Shown: piece by piece, positions 1 through 4,717 of the stretch
Layout: the number at the start of each line of letters is the position of its first letter
Position numbering within the stretch: position 1 is the stretch's first letter
Source: G020354085 sp964629975
GTDB lineage: Bacteria > Pseudomonadota > Gammaproteobacteria > Acidiferrobacterales > Sulfurifustaceae
Direction: 5' to 3'
Assembly: GCA_964629975.1 (NCBI GenBank)
Contig: CAZVUN010000161.1
Location: 1 to 5,877, forward strand
Length of the DNA: 5,877 nucleotides
Made by a program: the position numbers and the translations under genes
The notes under the pieces: generated by a model
Database searches by the model: none
The model's input: the letters and a program-made list of their open reading frames with translations, nothing else
What the model was told of the DNA's origin: nothing

Positions 1-418
1 GCGTCGCCGCCGGGGCGGGTGTGATGTCGACGCCGATCGCGCGGCTCGCCGCGAGCGCCGCCCGGCCGGATGCCTCATTGACCAGGGTCAGCTCGGTGGC
101 GAGCGGTCGCACCCCGGGCAGGGCCTGCAACCACACATAGTAGGTAGCGTTCGGCCTGGCATCGATGTGCAGCGTGGTCACGGCCCGGTCGCCGGCGCGC
201 ACCGTGTGCGGACCGGGCGGGACGTTCACCTGCACGTGGCTGCCGGTGGCGAGCTCGCCCAGGCGGCGCGCATCGACCCCGACCGGCACGCGCTCGGCCA
301 CCGGCTCCGCATCACGCCGGTAGATATAGATGAGCGCATCGCCGCCCGTTGCTTGCTGGGCAGAGGCGTCGCTAGCGACACCGCCCGTGCCGAGCAAGCC
401 CACGGACAGCAGTGCCAT
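1..418 (-). CDS. Exported DUF2846-like protein, 3' end beyond the window
   Basis: This reading frame runs on the minus strand from ATG at 418 and is still open at base 1, giving 139 visible residues. Residues 1-20 are hydrophobic and end in ASA before QQ, which looks like a signal peptidase I site, so export to the periplasm is likely. No lipobox cysteine is present. The mature part has the pattern I associate with DUF2846: ALIYIYRR near 28-35, a short strand carrying V-G-V-D and L-G-E-L (46-56), VPPGPHTV (66-73), then NATYYV (90-95). That predicts a small beta-sandwich domain of unknown function. The start is uncertain. ATG 418 has almost no SD sequence and its signal peptide lacks the usual basic N-terminus. 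The well-placed SD (452-457) serves an in-frame ATG at 445 that is stopped by TAG at 421-419. The gene may be read by reinitiation, or it may carry a nonsense mutation. It lies 73 bases after the ykgJ-like gene on the same strand, so co-transcription is likely. The family call rests on pattern memory only. Confidence 0.6.
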   Translation of the reverse strand, partial: MALLSVGLLGTGGVASDASAQQATGGDALIYIYRRDAEPVAERVPVGVDARRLGELATGSHVQVNVPPGPHTVRAGDRAVTTLHIDARPNATYYVWLQALPGVRPLATELTLVNEASGRAALAASRAIGVDITPAPAAT

Positions 419-445
419 CTACCCGAGGTGGCCAGTCCGATCCAT
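419..445 (-). other. Candidate 8-codon leader minigene, or nonsense-interrupted signal peptide start
   Basis: ATG at 445 is followed by seven sense codons (peptide MDRTGHLG) and a TAG at 421-419, directly abutting the in-frame ATG at 418. A strong SD (GGGAGG, bases 457-452 read on the minus strand) lies six bases before ATG 445. If the TAG were a sense codon, such as TGG or CAG, the product would start with a more normal signal peptide that includes Arg3. Two readings fit: a real minigene with stop-start reinitiation, or a point nonsense mutation in the first codons of the gene. Confidence 0.45.
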
Positions 446-451
446 AGCGAT

Positions 452-472
452 CCTCCCGTCGTCCTTGGGAGG
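452..472 (-). promoter_or_regulatory. Inverted repeat that can sequester a Shine-Dalgarno sequence
   Basis: In minus-strand RNA, CCTCCC (472-467) and GGGAGG (457-452) are perfect reverse complements separated by nine bases. GGGAGG is the SD placed six bases before ATG 445. CCTCCC also resembles the 16S anti-SD core. A six-base-pair hairpin would hide the ribosome binding site, so translation of the downstream gene could depend on RNA folding or on ribosomes leaving the upstream gene, whose stop is at 492. No T run follows, so a terminator role is less likely. Confidence 0.45.
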
Positions 473-491
473 TTGTGCCCGGCGCGCTCGC

Positions 492-917
492 CTAGCCCTT
501 GGCGCGCTTGCGGGCGAAGCGCCGGTCCCAGTTCTTGAAGCGCTTGCGGCAGTAGGCGAGCAGCGACTCGTAGTCGGGAAAGTATTCCTCGAAATCGTCC
601 GCCCCGCACGGCCCCTCGAACTCGCAATCGTCGTTGTCGTGGTCGCGGCACACCTGCGGGCGCGTGTCGTAGATGCCGCACAGGCCGCCCGGCTGCAGAT
701 GCCGGCAGCGATTGTTGACCAGCAGGAACCAGCCGTCCTCGTCCTTGTAGAACTGGGTGTCGAAATGCGAGATCTGCCACAGCATCAGGTCGAAGTCCTC
801 CATCGAGCGCGGCGTGTCGATCTGCTGGGTCAGGTAGGTGCAGCAGGTCGACCCCTTGCAGAAGCTGCACTTGTTCTCGGGGGTGATCTGCGGGGTAAGC
901 GGGATGACGGCGGTCAT
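492..917 (-). CDS. YkgJ-family cysteine-cluster protein
   Basis: The product is a 141-residue cytoplasmic protein with no signal peptide. It has ten cysteines. C17-x2-C20-x4-C25-C26 lies near the N-terminus, followed by C71, C80, C90, C98, C104 and C123. The segments CRHLQPGGLCGIYDTRPQVC (71-90) and DDCEFEGPC (96-104) follow the layout of the YkgJ/UPF0153 family (CxxCxxCC family), which is thought to bind zinc or an Fe-S cluster and whose function is unknown. The C-terminus is strongly basic (KRFKNWDRRFARKRAKG). The start at 917 is supported by AGGAG at 927-923, five bases upstream, and by the CSFC cluster falling shortly after it. The frame is open further upstream, but a start there would precede the TATAAT box at 955-960. 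The gene is divergent from the ATPase gene and probably leads a minus-strand unit with the DUF2846-like gene. Confidence 0.85.
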   Translation of the reverse strand: MTAVIPLTPQITPENKCSFCKGSTCCTYLTQQIDTPRSMEDFDLMLWQISHFDTQFYKDEDGWFLLVNNRCRHLQPGGLCGIYDTRPQVCRDHDNDDCEFEGPCGADDFEEYFPDYESLLAYCRKRFKNWDRRFARKRAKG

Positions 918-954
918 GCGGGCTCCTGGCGCATCCGGTGGCGATTGGCCGCGG

Positions 955-960
955 ATTATA
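955..960 (-). promoter_or_regulatory. Candidate -10 box for the ykgJ-like gene
   Basis: On the minus strand these bases read TATAAT, an exact sigma-70 -10 consensus in very GC-rich surroundings. It lies 37 bases before the ATG at 917, which would leave a leader of roughly 30 bases containing the SD. No recognisable -35 hexamer is found 16-19 bases upstream, and there is no extended TGn motif. Confidence 0.45.
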
Positions 961-995
961 GCGGAGCGGCCGCGGTCGCGCGCCGCGTTCTGACG

Positions 996-1001
996 TAGAA
1001 T
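996..1001 (+). promoter_or_regulatory. Candidate -10 box for the ATPase-metA unit
   Basis: TAGAAT matches the -10 consensus in five of six positions and lies 20 bases before the GTG at 1022. A start near 1008 would give a very short leader that still includes GGAG (1010-1013). The -35 region is GC-rich and not recognisable. The box sits back to back with the minus-strand TATAAT at 955-960, so the two promoters would share about 45 bases of DNA. Confidence 0.35.
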
Positions 1002-1021
1002 AGCCGCGCGGAGACAGGCGC

Positions 1022-1867
1022 GTGAGACTGAGCCCAAAGGAATTCAGGTCCTGGCCGAACAAGTCGGTCACGCTGCTCGGCATGTCCGGGGTCGGCAAGA
1101 CGCGGCTGGCCGTGCGCCTGCGGCGGCGCAACTGGTTTCACTTCTCCGGCGACTACCGCATCGGCACCCGCTACCTCGACGAGGCGATCCTCGACAACAT
1201 CAAGCTGCAGGCCATGCAGGTGCCGTTCCTGCGCGAGCTGTTGCGCACCGACTCGATCTACATCCGCAACAACATCACGGTCGACAACCTCGCGCCGGTG
1301 TCGAGCTTTCTCGGCAAGCTCGGCAACCCGCAGCAGGGCGGGCTCGGGCTCACCGAGTTCAAGCGCCGCCAGGCGCTGCACCGCGAGGCGGAGATCGCCG
1401 CGATGCGGGACGTGCCCGAGTTCATCCGCAAGGCAAGCGAGATCTACGGCTACAAGCACTTCGTCAACGACGCCGGCGGCTCGCTGTGCGAGCTCGACGA
1501 TCCGCAGGTGCTGCGCATCCTGGCCGAGCACACCCTGATCCTGTACATCCAGGCGACCGAGCAGGACGAGCAGGAGCTGATCCGCCGCGCCGAGGAAGAC
1601 CCGAAACCGCTCTACTACCGCGACGCCTTCCTCGACGAGCAGCTTGCGATCTACCTGCGCGATCAGGGTCTCGCCTACGTGGCGCAGATCGACCCCGATG
1701 ATTTCGTGCGCTGGATGTTCCCGCGCCTGTTCTATTCGCGCATCCCGCGTTACCAGGCGATCGCGCGCGAGTACGGCTACACGCTCACCACCGACGAGCT
1801 CGCCCAGGCCAAGGACGAGGCGAGCTTCCTGCGCCTGGTGGAGAAGGTGCTGGAGCGCGGTTTCTGA
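1022..1867 (+). CDS. P-loop ATPase encoded next to metA
   Basis: The product is a 281-residue soluble protein. It has a clear Walker A motif, GMSGVGKT at 20-27, directly after the first beta strand (SVTLLG). This places it in the P-loop NTPase superfamily, with kinase-like spacing near the N-terminus. A hydrophobic strand ending in Asp (HFVND, 146-150) followed by AGGS is the likeliest Walker B region. A further strand, HTLILYIQA (170-178), fits the Rossmann-like core, and the C-terminal half is mostly helical and charged. No transmembrane segment or fused domain is seen, and the substrate is unknown. The start is GTG, chosen because GGAG at 1010-1013 lies eight bases upstream and because the protein then begins just before the P-loop. 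Only 27 bases separate its stop from metA, so the two are probably one operon. Whether the ATPase affects MetA or methionine synthesis is inference from that spacing. It could instead be a small-molecule kinase. Confidence 0.85.
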   Translation: MRLSPKEFRSWPNKSVTLLGMSGVGKTRLAVRLRRRNWFHFSGDYRIGTRYLDEAILDNIKLQAMQVPFLRELLRTDSIYIRNNITVDNLAPVSSFLGKLGNPQQGGLGLTEFKRRQALHREAEIAAMRDVPEFIRKASEIYGYKHFVNDAGGSLCELDDPQVLRILAEHTLILYIQATEQDEQELIRRAEEDPKPLYYRDAFLDEQLAIYLRDQGLAYVAQIDPDDFVRWMFPRLFYSRIPRYQAIAREYGYTLTTDELAQAKDEASFLRLVEKVLERGF

Positions 1868-1879
1868 AGGCCGACCGGC

Positions 1880-1884
1880 AAGGA
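1880..1884 (+). promoter_or_regulatory. Ribosome binding site of metA
   Basis: AAGGA lies ten bases before the ATG at 1895, inside the short gap after the ATPase stop. It supports ATG 1895 as the start and shows that metA has its own initiation signal within the operon. Confidence 0.6.
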
Positions 1885-1894
1885 TCGACACGCC

Positions 1895-2977
1895 ATGCCA
1901 CTCGTCGCCAGCACGCCGCTGCCCACCTTCGAGCGCCTGCGCCAGGAAGGCGAGACCGTGCTGCCGCGCGATGCCGCGCTCGAGCAGGACATCCGCGAGC
2001 TGCACATCGGGCTGCTCAACATGATGCCGGACGCGGCGCTCGCCGCCACCGAGCGGCAGTTCTTCCGCCTGGTGGGCGAGTCGAACGCGATCGCGCAGTT
2101 CTACATGCACCCGTTCACGTTGAAGGAGCTTCCGCGCGGCGCCGAGGGCCAGGCGCACGTCGACCGCTACTACGAGAGCTTCGACCAGATCCGCGAGCGC
2201 GGGCTCGATGCCCTCATCATCACCGGCGCCAACGTGACGCAGCCGGACCTGGCGCGCGAGCCGTTCTGGAAGCCGCTCAACGCGGTGATCGACTGGGCGT
2301 ATGACAACGTCACCTCGACGCTGTGCTCGTGCCTCGCCACGCATGCGGTCATGCAGTTCCGCTACGGCCAGAAGCGCCGCCACATGGGCTTCAAGCGCTG
2401 GGGCGTGTACCCGCACCGCGTCGTCGACCGGCGCCATCCGCTGGTGGCGGACGTCAACACGCGCTTCGACGTGCCGCACTCGCGCTTCAACGACGTCTCG
2501 CGCGCGCAATTCGAGGCCGCTGGCTTGCACGTGCTGGTCGAGAGCGACGTGGCCGGGGTGCATCTGGCGGTGAGCGAGGACCACTTCCGCATCGTGTTCT
2601 TCCAGGGTCACCCGGAGTACGACACGGTGAGCCTGCTCAAGGAGTACAAGCGCGAGGTGGCGCTCTTCGCGCGCGGCGAGCGGCCCGACTACCCGCCGCT
2701 GGTGGAGAACTATTTCAATCCCACCTGCCAGGCGATTCTCGAGGAGCACCGCGAGCGCGTCATCGCGGCGCGCGCCTCGGGCCAACCGCTGCCGGAGGTG
2801 CCGGAGTCGCTGATCGTGCCGACACTCGACAACACCTGGCACGACACCGCCGAAGCGGTGATCGACAACTGGATCGGCAAGGTCTACCAGCTCACCAATC
2901 TCGACCGCAAGCTGCCGTTCAAGGACGGCGTCGATCCGGCCGACCCGCTCGGCCTGCGTCAGCGACGCGGATCCTGA
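1895..2977 (+). CDS. metA: Homoserine O-acyltransferase, MetA family (probable succinyltransferase)
   Basis: MetA transfers an acyl group from acyl-CoA to the hydroxyl of homoserine, the committed step of methionine synthesis, in the cytoplasm. The 360 residues align with E. coli MetA by eye. DIRELHIGLLNMMP (32-45) matches the first strand, STLCSCLATHAV (141-152) holds the nucleophile at Cys146 (E. coli Cys142), and QGHPEYD (237-243) holds His239 and Glu241 (E. coli His235 and Glu237). EYKREV and the C-terminal W-x-NW-x-KVYQ-x-T pattern also match. Three points are unusual. After MMP the sequence is DAALAATERQ, two residues longer than E. coli and without its conserved Lys46/Lys47. The residue equivalent to 111, reported as Gly in succinyl- and Glu in acetyl-transferases, is Thr115. 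About 20 extra residues (roughly 281-310) lie between NYF and the terminal domain. This points to a distinct subfamily. Succinyl-CoA is my preferred donor because the acetyl-specific Glu is absent, but this is uncertain. Confidence 0.9.
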   Translation: MPLVASTPLPTFERLRQEGETVLPRDAALEQDIRELHIGLLNMMPDAALAATERQFFRLVGESNAIAQFYMHPFTLKELPRGAEGQAHVDRYYESFDQIRERGLDALIITGANVTQPDLAREPFWKPLNAVIDWAYDNVTSTLCSCLATHAVMQFRYGQKRRHMGFKRWGVYPHRVVDRRHPLVADVNTRFDVPHSRFNDVSRAQFEAAGLHVLVESDVAGVHLAVSEDHFRIVFFQGHPEYDTVSLLKEYKREVALFARGERPDYPPLVENYFNPTCQAILEEHRERVIAARASGQPLPEVPESLIVPTLDNTWHDTAEAVIDNWIGKVYQLTNLDRKLPFKDGVDPADPLGLRQRRGS

Positions 2978-2995
2978 CCGCAGGACTTCGCAAAC

Positions 2996-3021
2996 GACAC
3001 GGGGGCCTGCGCCCCCGTGTC
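2996..3021. terminator. Strong hairpin between convergent genes, probable shared terminator
   Basis: GACACGGGGGC (2996-3006) and GCCCCCGTGTC (3011-3021) form a perfect 11-base-pair stem with the four-base loop CTGC. The hairpin lies 18 bases after the metA stop and 25 bases beyond the stop of the convergent rhodanese gene, so either transcript could end on it. There is no T run on the plus side. On the minus strand the sequence after the stem starts GTTTG, a weak U tract. It may act as a transcript-stabilising 3' end rather than a classic intrinsic terminator. Confidence 0.7.
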
Positions 3022-3046
3022 ACTGACCGCGTGCGACCGCCGTGCC

Positions 3047-3865
3047 TCAGGAGTTGTCCGGCACCGTGAACTTCAGCTTGCCGAACTTGGCCTCGTGGTA
3101 GCCCTCGGCGCCGCCGTCGAGGAAGAAGTAGTTACGCACGCCCTGCCTCTCGAGGTAGTACTGGAACCACGGTGCCTGGCGCCCGGTCTTGTCGTACACC
3201 AGCAGGGTCTTGTTCTTGTTCTTCGCCTCCAGCACGACCTCGGCGATCTTGTCCTTCTCATCGAGCTGCGCGCGCTGCTCGCGGAACGGGAACAGTTGCA
3301 CGTCGCGCTGGCGCAGGTCGCGGATATCGAGCACGATCGCGTTCGGGCCGATGCGCGATTCGAAGTCATCGGCCGACAGCACGCGCGCCTTGTAGGCCTT
3401 GGGCTCGAGGAACTCATCGCTGCTCATCGGGCTCTTGCCGAGCAGCACGCTGCGCTCCGGGAAGCGCTTGGCCCAGCCGTACAGACCGGCGTCGTACGCC
3501 GAGCAATTGGCGATGCCGGCGTCGAGCGCCTTCTTGGCGGCTTCGTAGGACTTCTTGCAGGTCACGCCGTTGCAATAGAACACGATCGGGTTGGTCGACG
3601 CCGCGCGCAGCTTCCTGACCTCGTCGAGGAACTTCGGGCTGTTGAGCGCGATGTGCTGCGCGCCCTTGATGTGCATGGTGTCGTACTCGTACTTCGAGCG
3701 CACGTCGATGACGATCGAGCGCCCGAGGTCGCGGGCGAGCGCCTCCATCTCCACGATCGGGACGTCCTTGAACTTGGCGCGGTGCGGGAACGCCTCGTTG
3801 GCGAGCGCGAGCTGCCCGTAGGCGAGCAGCGACAGGACGGTGAATACCAGGGATGCCTTTCTCAT
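3047..3865 (-). CDS. Exported tandem-rhodanese-domain protein
   Basis: The product has 272 residues. Residues 1-22 form a typical signal peptide: basic MRK, a hydrophobic core, and LALA before NEAFP. The mature protein is therefore probably periplasmic. Domain 1 (about 34-135) has the rhodanese features IVIDVRSKYEYDTMHIKGAQ (51-70) and an active-site loop starting at Cys98 in YCNGVTCKKS, with a second cysteine at 103. The loop has Lys where CX5R rhodaneses have Arg. Domain 2 (about 160-265) repeats the fold: AIVLDIRD (176-183), LLVYDKTGRQAPW (221-233) and FFLDGGAEGY (247-256). Its catalytic position is Asp225, so it should not carry a persulfide. The family moves sulfane sulfur through a cysteine persulfide, but the physiological donor and acceptor here are unknown. 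ATG 3865 is the only start that yields a signal peptide. Its SD is poor, with only AGAGAA immediately upstream. The gene is transcribed alone and converges on metA. Confidence 0.85.
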   Translation of the reverse strand: MRKASLVFTVLSLLAYGQLALANEAFPHRAKFKDVPIVEMEALARDLGRSIVIDVRSKYEYDTMHIKGAQHIALNSPKFLDEVRKLRAASTNPIVFYCNGVTCKKSYEAAKKALDAGIANCSAYDAGLYGWAKRFPERSVLLGKSPMSSDEFLEPKAYKARVLSADDFESRIGPNAIVLDIRDLRQRDVQLFPFREQRAQLDEKDKIAEVVLEAKNKNKTLLVYDKTGRQAPWFQYYLERQGVRNYFFLDGGAEGYHEAKFGKLKFTVPDNS

Positions 3866-4243
3866 TTCTCTAACCCGTAGTCGGTTGCTGGGACAGTGTG
3901 TTGCTTGGCATTTCCTCGCCGCCCCGGGGCCAGGCGGTTGGCCGCCCTCCGGTGGTGTTCCGTGACTGGGCGACCATAAAGGCAACCCGCATGCCATACA
4001 ACGAGGGCTCGGGCGATCAAACGCTTAGCGCCGATCCCCGGAACTTGGGCGGCTGTTTGGTCGCATTTTCGCGGCGCCACTGCCGGGAATGGTCAATAAG
4101 TCCGGCTTGGGCGCCCATTAGGCGCGGCCCATGGCGGTGCTGCGCGTTGATCGGGCGCATGGCGGCGGGCGCGCACAACGTGTGAAATTCGCTGCTAACC
4201 GGCCACCGCCCCGCACGGCGGGCGCAGGAACGAGGCGACGCGC
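3866..4243. other. Intergenic region between divergent units
   Basis: This 378-base stretch should hold promoters for the rhodanese gene (leftward) and the small-ORF unit (rightward). On the minus strand, TTGTAT and TATGGT with a 17-base spacer (within 3961-4010) is the best leftward promoter candidate, but it matches consensus only weakly. No rightward promoter stands out. Open frames here have poor codon character and no good SD, and I do not call them genes. Other structure consists of the palindrome GCCCCGGGGC (3921-3930), a GGCGG/CCGCC hairpin (3933-3946), and the longer stem-loop at 4013-4070 listed separately. I find no tRNA-like T-loop or other recognised RNA. Confidence 0.5.
4013..4070 (+). 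ncRNA. Candidate structured RNA or terminator-like stem-loop
   Basis: GCGATCAAAC (4013-4022) pairs with GTTTGGTCGC (4055-4064) over ten positions. One of these is a U-G wobble in plus-strand RNA and would be an A-C mismatch in minus-strand RNA. Inside it, GCCG (4030-4033) pairs with CGGC (4050-4053), and CCC (4036-4038) with GGG (4047-4049), around an eight-base loop. ATTTTC follows at 4065-4070. Hairpin plus T run resembles an intrinsic terminator read on the plus strand, yet no plus-strand gene lies upstream within reach. It may be the 3' end of an unseen small RNA, a leader structure for the small-ORF unit, or chance. Confidence 0.3.
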
Positions 4244-4399
4244 ATGTTTCACCGCGATCTGATCGAGCTGCTGCCGGACCGCACGCGCGGCCGGCACGGG
4301 CTCGCGTGCGAGCGGCGCGGCGAACCGTCCAGGCGCGCACGCGGTCGCCACCGCGGGAGCAAGCCGCCACGCATCCCGATCGCGCTCGGCGGGCCATGA
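4244..4399 (+). CDS. Small basic hypothetical protein, 51 residues
   Basis: I do not recognise this protein. The frame begins MFHRDLIELLPDRTRGRHGL and ends in IPIALGGP. It contains 12 Arg and one Lys against five acidic residues, plus a single Cys22. GAGG at 4232-4235 lies eight bases before the ATG. Most third codon positions are G or C, as in the neighbouring genes. The stop TGA overlaps the next gene's ATG as ATGA (4396-4399), the classic arrangement for translational coupling. These three points together argue for a real gene. Against it, arginine-rich frames arise easily in GC-rich DNA, and the frame is short. It could also be the degraded remnant of a longer gene. A nucleic-acid-binding role would fit the charge but is only a guess. 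Confidence 0.5.
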   Translation: MFHRDLIELLPDRTRGRHGLACERRGEPSRRARGRHRGSKPPRIPIALGGP

Positions 4400-4644
4400 G
4401 CGGGCAATCCTTCGAGCTGCAGGTCGAGTGCTACGCCGGCTACCGCGGCGAGCAAGAGCCGCGCAGTTTTCGCCTCGGGGAGCGCCGGGTACAGGTGGTC
4501 GAGATCCTGGATCGATGGCTTGACCCGGCGCATCGCTATTTCAAGGTGCGTGGCGATGATGGGGCGACCTACATCCTGCGGCACGACACGGCCGCCGCGC
4601 GCTGGGAACTGACCTTGTTCCGCTCCCCGGCCCGGCCGGCGTAG
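4396..4644 (+). CDS. Conserved-looking small protein, 82 residues
   Basis: The product is a small, soluble, probably all-beta protein with no signal peptide or membrane segment. Features seen are FELQVECYAGYRGEQEPRSF (6-25), then a strand-turn-strand run RRVQVVEILDRWLDPAHRYF (30-49), and finally VRGDDGATYILRHDTAAARW (51-70) with a short ELTLF strand. The E-P-x-x-F motif followed by V-x-x-I-L-x-x-W loosely recalls DUF6504-type domains, but I cannot confirm this and the function is unknown. ATG 4396 was chosen over the in-frame ATG at 4306 because the conserved-looking domain starts right after it and because of the ATGA overlap with the preceding frame. Only a weak GGCGGG lies upstream, consistent with translation depending on the upstream ORF. 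A long stretch of 73 bases separates its stop from yhhQ. Confidence 0.75.
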   Translation: MSGQSFELQVECYAGYRGEQEPRSFRLGERRVQVVEILDRWLDPAHRYFKVRGDDGATYILRHDTAAARWELTLFRSPARPA

Positions 4645-4704
4645 CGGGTAACGGCGCAGCCAATCCCCCGGCCAGCGCAGGGGAGAACCGCCACCCGGCG
4701 CGGG

Positions 4705-4710
4705 TATACT
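4705..4710 (+). promoter_or_regulatory. Candidate -10 box at the start of yhhQ
   Basis: TATACT matches the -10 consensus in five of six positions and ends seven bases before the yhhQ ATG. Transcription would then begin at or next to the A of the start codon, giving a leaderless mRNA. That fits the absence of any SD before the ATG. No clear -35 hexamer is present 16-18 bases upstream. Confidence 0.45.
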
Positions 4711-4717
4711 CCGGCCC

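Noticed and set aside
956..2842. A 628-codon open frame on the minus strand opposite the ATPase and metA
   Set aside because: It is the antisense shadow of two clear genes. Its product is a low-complexity mix rich in Arg, Ala, Val, Leu and His with no domain.
3870..3911. A 13-codon upstream ORF on the minus strand before the rhodanese gene, ending four bases before its ATG
   Set aside because: GAGG lies only two bases before its ATG, too close for good initiation, and the peptide shows no attenuation-type codon run. It may be worth including in a leader alignment but is not supported as a feature.
3898..4185. Open frame of 95 codons on the plus strand in the intergenic region
   Set aside because: It starts with GTG without an SD, its product has no recognisable pattern, and it runs across the stem-loop at 4013-4064. 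It looks like a chance open frame in GC-rich DNA.
4306..4395. A 30-residue N-terminal extension of the 82-residue protein from ATG 4306
   Set aside because: The extension is arginine-rich without pattern, overlaps the 51-codon ORF, and no SD supports that start. ATG 4396 sits at the domain start and in an ATGA overlap.
4664..4684. TCCCC/GGGGA inverted repeat between the 82-residue gene and yhhQ
   Set aside because: It has only five base pairs, an 11-base loop and no T run, so it is too weak to call a terminator.
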